Of a stretch of 64,000 nucleotides of DNA, positions 8,893 to 19,247 are shown piece after piece. The stretch spans positions 186,001-250,000 of the forward strand of contig CAVWIV010000004.1 in the NCBI GenBank assembly GCA_963755155.1, read 5' to 3'. The position numbers and the translations under genes are program-made. Each line of letters begins with the position of its first letter. Within the stretch, counting starts at the first letter, position 1. The stretch comes from PALSA-612 sp963755155. Its GTDB lineage: Bacteria > Actinomycetota > Thermoleophilia > Gaiellales > Gaiellaceae. A model generated the notes under the pieces. The model saw only the letters and a list, made by a program, of their open reading frames with translations. It ran no database searches and was not told the DNA's origin.

Positions 8893-9749
8893 GAGCCGAG
8901 CGCCGCCCGTATCCGTCCGTCGACCGCGTCGAGCCGCGAGCGAGCGGTGTCGGCGTCGACCTCCGCGAGCAAGGACACGATCGCGACCTTCGCCTCGCCA
9001 TCCGCCGCTTCGAGCGCGGCGTCCACCTCGTCCGGCGACGCGCCCGTGGCCAGCTCGACGATGCGGTGCACGCGAGCTCGCAGCTTGTCGTTCGTCGCCC
9101 GGACGTCGACCATGAGGTTCCCGAAGGTCTTCCCGGTCCGCACCATCGCCACCGTCGAGATCGTGTTGAGGACGAGCTTCTGGGCGGTACCCGCCTTCAG
9201 GCGCGTCGAGCCGGCGAGGAACTCGGGGCCGACGACGACAACAATCTCGTGATCGACGAGCTCGGCGAGCGGCGAGGCCGGCGCCGATACGACAGCGCCC
9301 GTGAGCGCACCGGCGGCGGCAGCCGCCTCGATCGCTCCGACCACGAACGGCGTGCGCCCGCTCGCGCTGATCCCCAGCACGGCATCGGCTGCGGTCACTG
9401 CTGCATCGGCGACCGCCAGCGCACCCGCCGCCGCGTCGTCCTCGGCGGCGTCGCGCTCGGCGGCGGACTCCAGCCCCTCACCGGCGACGATCGCAGCCGC
9501 CCGGCCGGGCGGAAGTGCGAACGTCGTCTCACACTCGGCCGCATCGAGCGCCGCAATCGCGCCCGAGGAGCCGGCGCCGACGTACAGCAGCCGGCCGCCG
9601 CCTTCGAGGCGCTCGACGACGGCATCGATGGTGCCGGCGATCTGCCCGGAAGCGCGGCGCACGGCCCGAGCGACCAGCTCGTCCTCGTCGTTCATCAGCT
9701 CGACGAGCTCGTGTGAGCTCAAAAGGTCGATGTCGCGAGGAGCCGCCAC
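8889..9749 (-). CDS. murQ: N-acetylmuramic acid 6-phosphate etherase
   Basis: 286 residues, near family length. MurQ cleaves the lactyl ether of MurNAc-6-P, giving GlcNAc-6-P, the NagA substrate. Seen are the SIS fold with 'LLYVGAGSSGAIAALDAAECETTF', the loop 'GEGLESAAERDAAEDD' with candidate catalytic Glu, 'GISASGRTPFVVGAIEAA', 'GPEFLAGSTRLKAGTAQKLVLNTISTVAMVRTGKTFGNLMVDV' (the strongest signature) and 'RIVELATG'. Starts at GTG 9749; first gene of the leftward murQ-nagA-SIS unit. Its promoter faces the ABC-transporter genes across a 115-base region with a GntR-type palindrome, so both directions are probably co-regulated. Confidence 0.95.
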   Translation of the reverse strand: MAAPRDIDLLSSHELVELMNDEDELVARAVRRASGQIAGTIDAVVERLEGGGRLLYVGAGSSGAIAALDAAECETTFALPPGRAAAIVAGEGLESAAERDAAEDDAAAGALAVADAAVTAADAVLGISASGRTPFVVGAIEAAAAAGALTGAVVSAPASPLAELVDHEIVVVVGPEFLAGSTRLKAGTAQKLVLNTISTVAMVRTGKTFGNLMVDVRATNDKLRARVHRIVELATGASPDEVDAALEAADGEAKVAIVSLLAEVDADTARSRLDAVDGRIRAALGS

Positions 9750-9815
9750 GCGCTTCCGTGACCAGGTCGTCTTGCTCGGTACCGGGCATGACCTAGTCTA
9801 TGCACACCGCAGCCC

Positions 9816-9831
9816 AGTGGTCAATACCACT
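9816..9831. promoter_or_regulatory. GntR/HutC-type operator candidate between murQ and the sugar ABC genes
   Basis: AGTGGTCAATACCACT, with perfect 6-base arms AGTGGT/ACCACT around CAAT. It resembles the DasR-responsive element of Streptomyces (consensus built on TGGTCTAGACCA). It lies in the 115-base divergent region 9750-9864. The gene for a HutC-type GntR regulator is 1.2 kb away and a second such site is at 11862. Binding is inferred. Confidence 0.6.
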
Positions 9832-9864
9832 TTCCTTCACAATCGAGTATGCTGGCAGCCCTGC

Positions 9865-11060
<1,196 letters not shown>

Positions 11061-11064
<4 letters not shown>

Positions 11065-11822
11065 CGAAGCAAGCCGACACGAGAGAGCGCGTACTCGACC
11101 TCATCGAGCGGCTTTCCGTCGGTGAGGCAATTCCCTCCGAGCGCCAGCTGAGCGCGGATCTCGGCGTCTCCCGCCTCACCGTCCGCGCCGCACTCGACGA
11201 GCTCGTGCGGGAGGGCTATCTCATCAAGAGGCGCGGCGCGGGCACGTTCGTCAGCGAGCCGAAGATCGCCCAAGAGCTGACGATGACGTCCTTCACGGAG
11301 GACATGAGGCGGCGCGGCCTCGAGCCCGCGAGCCGCACCCTCGAGCTGAAGACGATTCCCGCCGGCGCGCGGCTGGGACGGATGCTCCACGTGTCTCCGT
11401 CCGAGCCCGTGCTCGTCGCAACACGGCTCCGGATGGCGGATCGCGAGACGATGGCCATCGAGACGCTCCATGTTCCAAAGTCCCTCGTCCCCGGCCTGAC
11501 GGCCGCCGATCTCGAGGCCGGCTCGTTCTACGAGCTCCTGGAAAACGAGTACGGAATCGAGCTCGTCGGGGGCATGCAGACGATCGAGCCCACGGTGACG
11601 AACGAGGAGGAATCGGCGGCGCTCGGCCTGCCTCTGCACTCGCCGGCGTTCGTGTTCGAACGCGTCACACGTGCACAGTCGGGGGAAATCGTCGAGTTCG
11701 TGAGATCGGTCTATCGTGGCGATCGCTACCGGCTCGTCACCGAGTTGCGCCGTGGTCGGACCGGTCTCAGCTCGCCGATCGCCCTCACAGCCCGCGACGA
11801 CGGCTGGCATAACCGGTCTTGA
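11061..11822 (+). CDS. GntR-family regulator, HutC/DasR type (UTRA domain)
   Basis: 253 residues: an N-terminal winged helix ('IPSERQLSADLGVSRLTVRAALDELVREGYLIKRRGAGTFV', about residues 28-70) and a C-terminal UTRA ligand domain (about 90-245). UTRA regulators of this group (DasR, NagR, YvoA) sense GlcN-6-P or GlcNAc-6-P and repress amino-sugar genes. It is coupled by ATGA to the ATPase gene upstream and followed by the binding-protein and permease genes. Two TGGT-N4-ACCA palindromes, at 9816 and 11862, flank it and are its likely sites. The effector is inferred from the neighbouring murQ/nagA/nagZ genes, not from ligand residues. Confidence 0.9.
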
Positions 11823-11839
11823 CAGGTGAAGTGGTTATG
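11808..11839. promoter_or_regulatory. Inverted repeat and candidate -35 box at the end of the GntR gene
   Basis: Perfect 7-base arms CATAACC (11808-11814) and GGTTATG (11833-11839) separated by 18 bases. TTGACA, a consensus -35 box, lies inside at 11819-11824; 17 bases further is TAAGTC, a weak -10. This could be the promoter of the binding-protein/permease unit, overlapped by a second regulatory palindrome. A moderate inference from sequence only. Confidence 0.4.
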
Positions 11840-11861
11840 TGTAAGTCTCCCGCCGATGGAA

Positions 11862-11877
11862 AGTGGTCTAAACCAAT
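11862..11877. promoter_or_regulatory. DasR-like operator candidate upstream of the sugar-binding protein
   Basis: AGTGGTCTAAACCAAT contains TGGTCTAAACCA and matches 14 of 16 positions of the Streptomyces dre consensus as remembered (A-C/G-TGGTCTAGACCA-G/C-T). It lies 65-80 bases before the binding-protein ATG, downstream of the candidate promoter, where bound repressor would block transcription. Confidence 0.6.
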
Positions 11878-11941
11878 TGGCCTTCGAACTCGGCAGAACA
11901 CGGTCGCGTCCGCGGGCCAGCGAGCCGCTGGAGGATGCGCT

Positions 11942-13183
11942 ATGAAGGCACGCTATTCCCTAGCCGCCCTCGCCGTGGTCGCAGTCCTCGGCCTCGCGGT
12001 ATCAACCGCGGGCGCGGACACGACACGTGCGACGGCAGGCATCACCGTATGGCTGCAGGTCGATGCGGAGTCGGGTTGGCCCGACATCGTCGCCGCGGCC
12101 AACGCCCGGTTCAAGGCGAAGCATCCAGGCATGGACGTCAACGTCCAGTATCAGACGTGGGGCACCCACCTGCAGAAGTTCGATGCGACGCTCGCCGGGG
12201 GCAACGCTCCTGACGTCATCGAGATGGGCAACACCGAGATGACTAAGTACATGGCGGCCGGAGCGTTTCAGGACTTGACGGGTGCCGTGGGGCAGTTCGA
12301 CAACTCCGCGAACTGGTTGGAAGGCCTCGCGAAGTCGGGCCGGTACCAGGGCAAGGTCTACGGCGTGCCGTACTACGCCGGGTCGCGTGTCGTCACGTAC
12401 CGGAAGGACCTGTACAAGAGCGCCGGCATCTCGAAGCTGCCGGACAGCCTCGCCGCGTTCACGGCGGCTGCGAAGAAGCTTGCGGCGAAGAACAAGGCCA
12501 AGAGCTTCTCGCCCGTCTACATCGCCGGCACCGACTGGTACATCGCGATGAGCTTCGTCTACGACCACGGCGGACAGATCGCGAAGCTCTTCCGCGGCAA
12601 GTGGAAGGGCACGCTCGACTCGCCGAAGGCGATCGCCGGTCTGCAGGCCTACAAGCGGTTCTTCAACGCGGCGTCCAAGGCGAGCAAGACGACCGACGAG
12701 GCCCGCCCGCAGCCGTACGACGTGTACGCACAGGGGCAGGCAGCGTCGATCGCCGGCCCGGCCTGGTTCTCGTGCTGTGTCGGTGACTACAAGGGCGTGA
12801 CGGGTCAGTTCGTCGCCCCGAGCCACACGAAGGGCCAGACCCTTCCCGGCTTCCTCGGCGGCTCCGACCTTGCCGTGCCGATCGGCGCGAACAGAGCGCT
12901 GGCCATCGACTGGATCGCCGAGTTCACGAGCACTGCTGCCGAGAAGGCACTGCAGGCGAAGGGCAACATTCCCAACGCCACGAACCTGCTCGGTACCAGC
13001 GTGAACGAGCGGGCTGCGAAGCGCAGCTGGTTCACGCCGCAGGCGAAGAACTGGGTCAACGTCGAGAACGGGAACATCCTGCGCACGATGCTGGCGCAGA
13101 TCCTCACCGGCAAGCTCACGGTCAAGCAGGCTGCACAGACCGCCAGCGAGAACATCACGTTCACCCTTAATCAGGGAACGTAA
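11942..13183 (+). CDS. Sugar ABC transporter substrate-binding protein (family 1)
   Basis: 413 residues. The Sec signal 'MKARYSLAALAVVAVLGLAVSTAGA' has no lipobox cysteine, so the protein is probably secreted or wall-retained rather than a lipoprotein. The mature part has the family-1 pattern: 'GITVWLQVDAESGWPDIVAAANARFKAKHPGMDVNVQYQTWG', 'GGNAPDVIEMGNTEM', 'GVPYYAGSRVVTYRKDLYK' and 'KGNIPNA'. A GGAGG ribosome site lies 9-13 bases before ATG 11942; an in-frame upstream extension crosses the operator and was rejected. With the two permeases that follow, it probably captures amino-sugar oligosaccharides, judged from the murQ/nagA/nagZ neighbours. Confidence 0.88.
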   Translation: MKARYSLAALAVVAVLGLAVSTAGADTTRATAGITVWLQVDAESGWPDIVAAANARFKAKHPGMDVNVQYQTWGTHLQKFDATLAGGNAPDVIEMGNTEMTKYMAAGAFQDLTGAVGQFDNSANWLEGLAKSGRYQGKVYGVPYYAGSRVVTYRKDLYKSAGISKLPDSLAAFTAAAKKLAAKNKAKSFSPVYIAGTDWYIAMSFVYDHGGQIAKLFRGKWKGTLDSPKAIAGLQAYKRFFNAASKASKTTDEARPQPYDVYAQGQAASIAGPAWFSCCVGDYKGVTGQFVAPSHTKGQTLPGFLGGSDLAVPIGANRALAIDWIAEFTSTAAEKALQAKGNIPNATNLLGTSVNERAAKRSWFTPQAKNWVNVENGNILRTMLAQILTGKLTVKQAAQTASENITFTLNQGT

Positions 13184-13213
13184 GAACGACGTACGATCGG
13201 GGCGCGGAACTCG

Positions 13214-14194
13214 ATGCCGAGTAGCCAAGTCCCAAGCGGAGCAGCGGTAGCCGCCGAGACCCCCCTCCCATCTCGGCGGCGCCGCCCTCTGTCTCTTCGG
13301 AGCATCGCCCGTGCCTCGGTTCCGTACTGGCTGCTGCTGCCGGTCGTCGTCGTCATCGGGGCGATCCTCGGCTATCCCCTCTACCACCTCGTCAAGCTCT
13401 CGTTCCAGCAGTACGGCCTCTTCGAGCTGATCAGGCGCGAGGGCGAGTGGATCGGCTTCGACAACTTCTCGTTCGTCCTCCACTCGGACGTCTTCTGGGA
13501 CACGCTCGTGCGGACGGTTGTGTTCACCGGTGCCACCGTTGGCTTGACCATCGTCCTCGGAACGCTGATCGCGCTGCTGCTCGTGCAGATCAGCCCAATC
13601 GTCCGCGTTGCCCTCACAGCCGGCCTCGTTCTCGTCTGGGCGATGCCGGTCGTCGTCGCGGTTCAGGTCTGGTTCTGGATGACGAACTTCCAGAACGGCG
13701 TGCTCAATCACGTGCTCGGCACGCTCGGGCTGGGGGACTACTCGGGGCACGACTGGTTCGCAACGACCTTCTCGAAGCTCGCGATGGTGGGGATCCTGAT
13801 CCTCTGGGCGGGGATCCCCTTCATCACGATCACCGTCTACGCCGCCCTGGCCCAGGTGCCGGGGGAGCTCGTGGACGCGGCCGAGATCGACGGCGCGGGC
13901 TTCCTTCGCGTGTTCCGCGACGTGACCTTCCCCGTCATCAAGCCGGTCCTGCTGATCCTTACGAGCCTGTCGATCATCTGGAACTTCGGCGTCTTCGCCC
14001 AGCCGTATCTCCTCATCGGCGCGTCCCACGTCGACGCCACGAACTACCTCATGGGCGTCTACGTGTACCTCGAGGGATACGGCCAGAGCAACTTCGGCCG
14101 GGGCGCCGCGATCTCGATCCTCATGCTCGGCATCGTGATCGTGATGACCGCCTTCCACGTACGCGCGATGGTGAAGATGGGTGACGTCAAGTGA
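13214..14194 (+). CDS. Sugar ABC transporter permease (MalF type)
   Basis: 326-residue inner-membrane permease with about six helices after a charged N-terminal tail. The coupling (EAA) loop 'EIDGAGFLRVFRDVTFPVIKPVLLI' contacts the ATPase. 'YALYHLVKLSFQQYGLFE'-like early segments and 'ALAQVPGELVDAAEIDGAG' are typical of MalF-like subunits. It lies 30 bases after the binding-protein gene, and its stop overlaps the GTG of the next permease (GTGA), which assures paired synthesis. Confidence 0.9.
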   Translation: MPSSQVPSGAAVAAETPLPSRRRRPLSLRSIARASVPYWLLLPVVVVIGAILGYPLYHLVKLSFQQYGLFELIRREGEWIGFDNFSFVLHSDVFWDTLVRTVVFTGATVGLTIVLGTLIALLLVQISPIVRVALTAGLVLVWAMPVVVAVQVWFWMTNFQNGVLNHVLGTLGLGDYSGHDWFATTFSKLAMVGILILWAGIPFITITVYAALAQVPGELVDAAEIDGAGFLRVFRDVTFPVIKPVLLILTSLSIIWNFGVFAQPYLLIGASHVDATNYLMGVYVYLEGYGQSNFGRGAAISILMLGIVIVMTAFHVRAMVKMGDVK

Positions 14195-15030
14195 GAGGCC
14201 GGCGGCGTCGCCTGCGCCGCACGGCGTGGAACCTCGTCGCAATCGCGCTGCTCGTAGTCCTCGTCTTCCCCGTCTTCTGGATGATCTCGACCGCGTTCAA
14301 GCCGGACGGCGAGATCAACAGCCTCGAGCCGACGTGGTTCTCGACGGAGCCGACCCTCCAGCACTTCGAGGATGCGATGAACCGGCCGCACTTCTGGGAT
14401 GCGGTCAAGAACAGTCTCATCATCGTGGTGGCCACGGTGCTGCTCTCGATGGTCGTCGCGTTTGTGGCCGCGGTCGCGCTCGCGAAGTTCCGCTTCACGG
14501 GACGGAAGATCTTCATCGTGCTGATGATCGGCATCCTCATGCTGCCCGCCGCGGGGCTCGTCATCCCGATCTACGTCGTGCTCGCCGAGTACCACCTCAC
14601 GAACGCGCTTACCGGCGTGATCCTCACGTACCTGGCGTTCGTGGTTCCGTTCGCAGTGTGGACGCTCCGCGGCTTCATCCTCGGCATCCCGAAGGAGCTC
14701 GAGGAGGCGGCGATGGTCGACGGTTCGAGCCGGTTTGGCGCCTTCTGCCGCATCCTGCTGCCGCTCGTCGCGCCCGGCCTCGTGGCGACGTCGGTCTTCG
14801 CCTTCGTCACCGTCTGGAACGAGTACATCTTCGCCAACGTCATCCTCCAGGACCAGTCGAAGCAGACGCTGACGGTCTGGCTCTCGTACTTCTACGGGAC
14901 GAGTCGCCAAACCGACTGGGGCGGGCTGATGGCGGCATCGACGCTCACGGCGATCCCCGTCGTCGTGTTCTTCCTCCTCGTGCAGCGGCGGATCGCGTTC
15001 GGGCTCACGGCCGGCGCCGTCAAGGCGTGA
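14191..15030 (+). CDS. Sugar ABC transporter permease (MalG type)
   Basis: 279 residues, six predicted helices. Partner of the MalF-type permease. The N terminus 'FPVFWMISTAFKPDGEI' and EAA loop 'IPKELEEAAMVDGSSRFGAFCRILLPLVAPGL' are typical of MalG-type subunits. The GTG start overlaps the upstream stop. Only 4 bases separate its stop from the start of nagZ, so transport and glycoside cleavage are one transcription unit. Confidence 0.92.
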   Translation: MRGRRRRLRRTAWNLVAIALLVVLVFPVFWMISTAFKPDGEINSLEPTWFSTEPTLQHFEDAMNRPHFWDAVKNSLIIVVATVLLSMVVAFVAAVALAKFRFTGRKIFIVLMIGILMLPAAGLVIPIYVVLAEYHLTNALTGVILTYLAFVVPFAVWTLRGFILGIPKELEEAAMVDGSSRFGAFCRILLPLVAPGLVATSVFAFVTVWNEYIFANVILQDQSKQTLTVWLSYFYGTSRQTDWGGLMAASTLTAIPVVVFFLLVQRRIAFGLTAGAVKA

Positions 15031-15034
15031 CGCC

Positions 15035-16421
15035 GTGACGGCCAGCGAGCTCGAGCGCCTCGCCCTCGGCTGCCTGCTGCCCGGCTTTCCCGGCGAGGAG
15101 CCGCCGGACTGGGTTCGGCAGCTCCTCGAGACGGGACTAGGCGGCGTCGTTCTTTACGCGTGGAACGTGCGCGACCCGGGGCAGCTGCGTGCGCTGACCG
15201 ATGCGCTTCGCGCCGAGCGGCCCGAGCTCGTCGTCGCCATCGACGAGGAGGGCGGCGACGTGACGCGGCTCGAGGCGAAGGACGGCAGCTCGTACCCCGG
15301 CAACTGGGCGCTCGGCGTCGTCGATGACGTCGGGCTAACGCGGGCCGTGGCGGGCGCCATGGCCGGCGATCTCGCCGCCGCGGGCATCAACCTCGACTTC
15401 GCGCCGGTCGCCGACGTGAACACGACGGTGGACAACCCGATCATCGGCGTCCGCTCTTTCGGCTCGGATGCGGAGCTCGTCGCGCGCCATGTGGCTGCCT
15501 TCGTGGAAGGGCTTGAGGGCGGCGGCGTCGCGGCCTGCGCCAAGCACTTCCCGGGCCACGGCGACACGCTCGAGGACTCGCACCTCGAGCTGCCGACGGT
15601 CGAGGAGCTGCGGCCGGAGGCGCTGCGCCCGTTCCGCGCTGCGATAGACGCCGGCGTGACGGCGATCATGACGGCACACATCCGTGTTAGCGAGATGGGG
15701 GACGAGCCCGCAACCTTGAGCCGCACGCTGCTCAGCGACGTGCTGCGCGGCGAGCTCGGCTTCACGGGCGTGGCGATCACCGACGCCCTCGAGATGAAGG
15801 CGATCAGCGGAACGGTGGGCGTCGAGCAGGGCGCCGTACAGGCGCTCGCCGCCGGCGCCGATGCGCTCTGCCTGGGACACGACCTCGGCGCCGACTCCGT
15901 CGGGCGGATCGTCGCTGCTGTGATCGAAGGCGTGCGGGGAGGAGCGCCTCGCCGAGGCGGCTGGCCGCGTCGCCGGGATCGGTCGGTCGCGCTCCGCAGT
16001 TGGCGCGCCGAATCGCGGCGTCGGCGCGGCGGCCGCGGCGCGCGCCGTTCGCGCCGACGGTGATGTCCGCTTGACGCGCGCTCCCATCGTCGTCGAGCTG
16101 CGGCCGGAGCCGACGATCGCCGTCGACGCCCGCAACGGCGGGCTCGGAGACGCGCTCACCTTGCGACTGCCCGAGACTCGCATCACGCGTGCCCTGACTC
16201 CAGCCCACGACCGCCAGCTCGTGGTGGTCCTGCAGGACGCACACCGGCATGAGTGGCAGCGGGAAGCGGCCACGAAGCTCGTCGCGGCAGCTCCGGACGC
16301 CATCGTCGTGGAGGTGGGGCTACCGGTCTGGCGCCCCGACGGCGCCGCCGGCTATGTCGCGACCCACGGAGCGGCGAAGGTCAACGTCGAAGCGGCGGTC
16401 GACCGGCTCATGGGCGCCTGA
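15035..16421 (+). CDS. nagZ: Beta-N-acetylhexosaminidase, glycoside hydrolase family 3 (one frameshift)
   Basis: NagZ removes the non-reducing GlcNAc from GlcNAc-anhydroMurNAc and related wall fragments. No signal peptide, so it acts in the cytoplasm on imported material. The GH3 barrel shows 'VVAIDEEGGDVTRLE', 'DFAPVADVNT', 'NPIIGVRSFGSD', the acid/base loop 'CAKHFPGHGDTLEDSHLELP' and the nucleophile 'AITDALEMKAI'. One extra G in a GGGG run near 15938 shifts the frame. The C-terminal part then continues ('EERLAEAAGRVAGIG' to 'AAVDRLMGA', stop 16419-16421), for a reconstructed total of about 461 residues. Last gene of the rightward import unit. Confidence 0.88.
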
Positions 16422-16496
16422 CATGCATGCGGTGCCAGGCACGAGTTACGTGTCTGTGCCGGCTTTGTGCCAATAGTGTGACGGCCTCGACGTGCG

Positions 16497-17894
16497 CTAG
16501 CGCGTGCCGACGCGGAGGCCGAGGCGTTGCGGCAGCGACGCGACAAAGCGCGCCGGCGCCGAGGGCTTTCGGCCCGCCTCCTGAGCCTCCTCGACGGCAA
16601 TGAGCGCCGAGCGAACGAGGCTCCCGCCGAGGAAGTTCAGCGGCTCGGGCGGCAGCCGGCGGATGCTGCGATTGACGAGCGGCAGCCGCGACCACTCGTC
16701 GTCGGCACGGAGCGCGAGCGAGGCGAAAATCTGGCCGCCGAGCCAGCTCGGGCCGACCCCGTTGCCCGTATAGCCCGCGCCATAGTGGACGCGCGTGCCC
16801 GGCACCGTGCCGAACACGGGCAGGTGATCAGCGGAGACGTCGATCGGCCCACCCCAAGCGTGCTCGACCTTCGCGGCGGCGAGCCCGGGCAGCAGCAGGC
16901 GAAGACCCGCCTCCGCCCGCGCGACCGTCGGCACGTCACCCGAGAACCGCCTGTCGATGCGCCCACGGAAGCCGATGGGACCCGAGCCGGAGCCCATGAG
17001 CACGCGGCCGTCCGCGGTCGTCCGGAAGTAGTGGAGGAACATCCGGCAGTCGGTGATCGCCTCGCCGCCGGTCCAGCCGATCTCCCGTAAGAGCTCGGGC
17101 ACCGGCTCGGTGAGGACGACGTAGCTGCCGAAGGGCGTCAGCAGGCGCGAGAGCGGCTTCCAGCCGGACGCCCAGGCGTTCATGGCGACGACGACCTCGC
17201 TCGCCCGGACGTTCCCACGGGCCGACTCGACGAGGCCGTCCCCGATGCGCGAGGCCTCCGTCCGCTCGTAGAGACGGACGCCCGCAGCGAGCGCCTCGGT
17301 GCGCAGTGCCCGAACGAGGCGCGCCGGGTGGACTGTGGTGCCGTCGCGATAGAAGACGCCGCGGCGGAAGGCGGGCGACGAGCAGCGACGTGCGAGCTCG
17401 TCGCGCGTGAGCGGGACCGCCTCCTCCTCGACGCCGAGCTCGCGTGCCACGGCAATCGAGCGGTCGAGGATCGCGTCCTGAGCCTCCGACGTCGACACGC
17501 GCAGCAAGCCACCTTCGCGGAGCCAGACATCGTGCTCGAGGGCGCGCACGGCCGGGATCGCACCGTCCGCAGCGCGCGCGACCGCGAGCGCCCCCTCCGC
17601 ACCGAGCACCTCGCGAAAGCGGGCGAGGCTCGACCAGTAGCCGTGGAGGAAGCCGCCGTTCCGTCCGCTCGGCCCGATGCCGCAGCGCGCAGCCTCGAGC
17701 ACCGCGACGTCGACCGCGGGATCGCGCCGCTTCAGCTCGATGGCCGTCCAGAGCCCGGTGAAGCCGCCGCCGACGATCGCGACGTCGGCGGTCGTATCAC
17801 CGTTGAGCGCGGGCTGCTCGGAGCCAGGCGGCGCGTCCTGCAGCCACCAAGGCGCGACGAGACCAGGCGCTACCGTCGCTGCAGCTCGTCCCAC
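16497..17894 (-). CDS. FAD-dependent amine oxidoreductase (PuuB/OrdL-like, DAO fold)
   Basis: About 465 residues with an N-terminal FAD site 'ADVAIVGGGFTGLWTAIELKRR', then 'CGIGPSGRNGGFLHGYW' and 'HPARLVRALRTEA', and a C-terminal 'HAWGGPIDVSADHLPVFG' with 'YGAGYTGNGVGPSWLGGQI'. This pattern is that of gamma-glutamylputrescine oxidase and related amine oxidases, which make an aldehyde, ammonia and peroxide. No clean ATG: the GTG at 17894 was chosen, overlapping the aminotransferase by 25 bases. Last gene of a polyamine operon, so a putrescine-type substrate is likely; no gamma-glutamyl-putrescine synthetase was seen in the window. Confidence 0.8.
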   Translation of the reverse strand: MGRAAATVAPGLVAPWWLQDAPPGSEQPALNGDTTADVAIVGGGFTGLWTAIELKRRDPAVDVAVLEAARCGIGPSGRNGGFLHGYWSSLARFREVLGAEGALAVARAADGAIPAVRALEHDVWLREGGLLRVSTSEAQDAILDRSIAVARELGVEEEAVPLTRDELARRCSSPAFRRGVFYRDGTTVHPARLVRALRTEALAAGVRLYERTEASRIGDGLVESARGNVRASEVVVAMNAWASGWKPLSRLLTPFGSYVVLTEPVPELLREIGWTGGEAITDCRMFLHYFRTTADGRVLMGSGSGPIGFRGRIDRRFSGDVPTVARAEAGLRLLLPGLAAAKVEHAWGGPIDVSADHLPVFGTVPGTRVHYGAGYTGNGVGPSWLGGQIFASLALRADDEWSRLPLVNRSIRRLPPEPLNFLGGSLVRSALIAVEEAQEAGRKPSAPARFVASLPQRLGLRVGTR

Positions 17895-19247
17895 GCTTCG
17901 GCCAGCGTCTCGCCGAACACCTCGACGATGCGGTCGAACTCGGGCTGGCGCGCGACGAGCGGCGGCGAGATCTGGATGACGGGATCGCCGCGGTCGTCGG
18001 CGCGGCAGATGAGCCCGCGCTCGAACAGCCGCGCGGAGAGGAAGTCGCGCAGCAGCCATTCCCGCTCGTCGCTCGAGAAGCCCTCGCGCGTCTCGGAGTC
18101 CTTCACCAGCTCCACGGCGTAGAAGAATCCCGTGCCACGGACGTCGCCGACGATGGGCAAGTCGAGCAGCTGCTCGAGGGTCGAACGGAACGCCGCCTCG
18201 TGCTCGAGGACGCCCTCGACGATCCGCTCGCGCTTCATGATCTCGATGTTCTTGAGCGCGATCGCGCACATCGACGGGGTGGCCGCCGAAGGTGATGCCG
18301 TGCGAGAACATCGACGTGTCGGCGAGGAACGGCTCCATCACGCTGTCCGTCGCCACCACCGCTCCGATCGCCGCGTACGAGGAGGAGAGCCCCTTTGCGC
18401 ATGTGACGATGTCGGGACGGATGTCGTAGCGCTCGGATGCGAACCAGTGCCCGACGCGCCCGAAGCCCGTGATCACCTCGTCGGCCGAGAGCAGGATGCC
18501 GTACGTCGTGCACAGCTCGCGCACGCCCTGCCAGTAGCCCGCCGGCCCGATGAATGTCCCGCCCGCGTTCTGCACCGGCTCCATGTGCACGAGGCAGACG
18601 GTGTCGGGGCCCATGTCGAGGATCGTCTGCTCGAGCTCGTCGAGCAGGAAGGCGGTGAACTCCTCTTCCGTCTCCTCGGGTGGCCGGTGGTAGCGGTTCG
18701 TATTGGAGACGTGCCGCACCTCGGGCACGAGCGGCTGGAACGGCTCGCGGATGGCCGGAACGCCCGTGAGCGCGAGCGCGCCGAGCGTCGTCCCGTGGTA
18801 CGCGACGTGCCTCGCGATCGCCTTGTACCGGGTCCCGACCTCGGCGCCGAGGGCGACGTGGAACTGCCGCGCGAGCTTCCACGCCGACTCGACTGCCTCT
18901 GAGCCGCCGGAGACGAAGAAGACGCGGTTGAGATCGCCCGGCGCGAGCGACGCCACCTCCTCGGCCAGCTCGATCGCGCGCGGATGTGAGTACGACCAGT
19001 TCGTGTAGAACGGCAGCTCCCGCATCTGCGTGAGGGCGGCCTGGCCGATCTCTTCGCCGAACGAGTAGCCGATGTTCACCGAGAAGAGCCCGGCGAGGGC
19101 GTCGAGGTAGCGCGTGCCGTGTATGTCCTCGAGGTAGCAACCGTCGCCGCGGACGATGATCGGCACGTCGGCGTCCCGGTACCCGCCCATGCGGGTGAAG
19201 TGGAGCCAGAGGTGGTCGCGAGCGGCCTTTTGGAGGTCGACGGTCAT
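17870..19247 (-). CDS. Class III aminotransferase, putrescine/omega-amino acid type (one frameshift)
   Basis: PLP enzyme of about 458 residues. The N-terminal part has 'VRGDGCYLEDIHGTRYLDALAGLFSVNIGYS', 'SGGSEAVESAWKLAR', 'RHVAYHGTTLGALALTG', 'ADEVITGFGRVGHWF' and the PLP-lysine segment 'VTCAKGLSSSYAAIGA'. The frame breaks after 'TFGGHPV' near 18273 (one extra base) and resumes with 'MCAIALKNIEIMKRE' to 'DELQRR'. The ATG at 19247 overlaps the potC stop (ATGA). With PotABCD beside it, it probably transfers the amino group of putrescine or a similar diamine to pyruvate or 2-oxoglutarate. Confidence 0.85.

Noticed and set aside
16431..16475. Short GTGCC/GGCAC repeats between nagZ and the FAD oxidase gene, resembling a dispersed repeat or terminator
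   Set aside because: The arms are only 5 bases, the spacing is irregular and no second copy was found in the window.
16497..19247. One 916-residue open frame that looks like an aminotransferase-oxidase fusion
   Set aside because: The apparent fusion arises from a frameshift near 18273. The aminotransferase C terminus is found in another frame with its own stop at 17870, so these are two genes.
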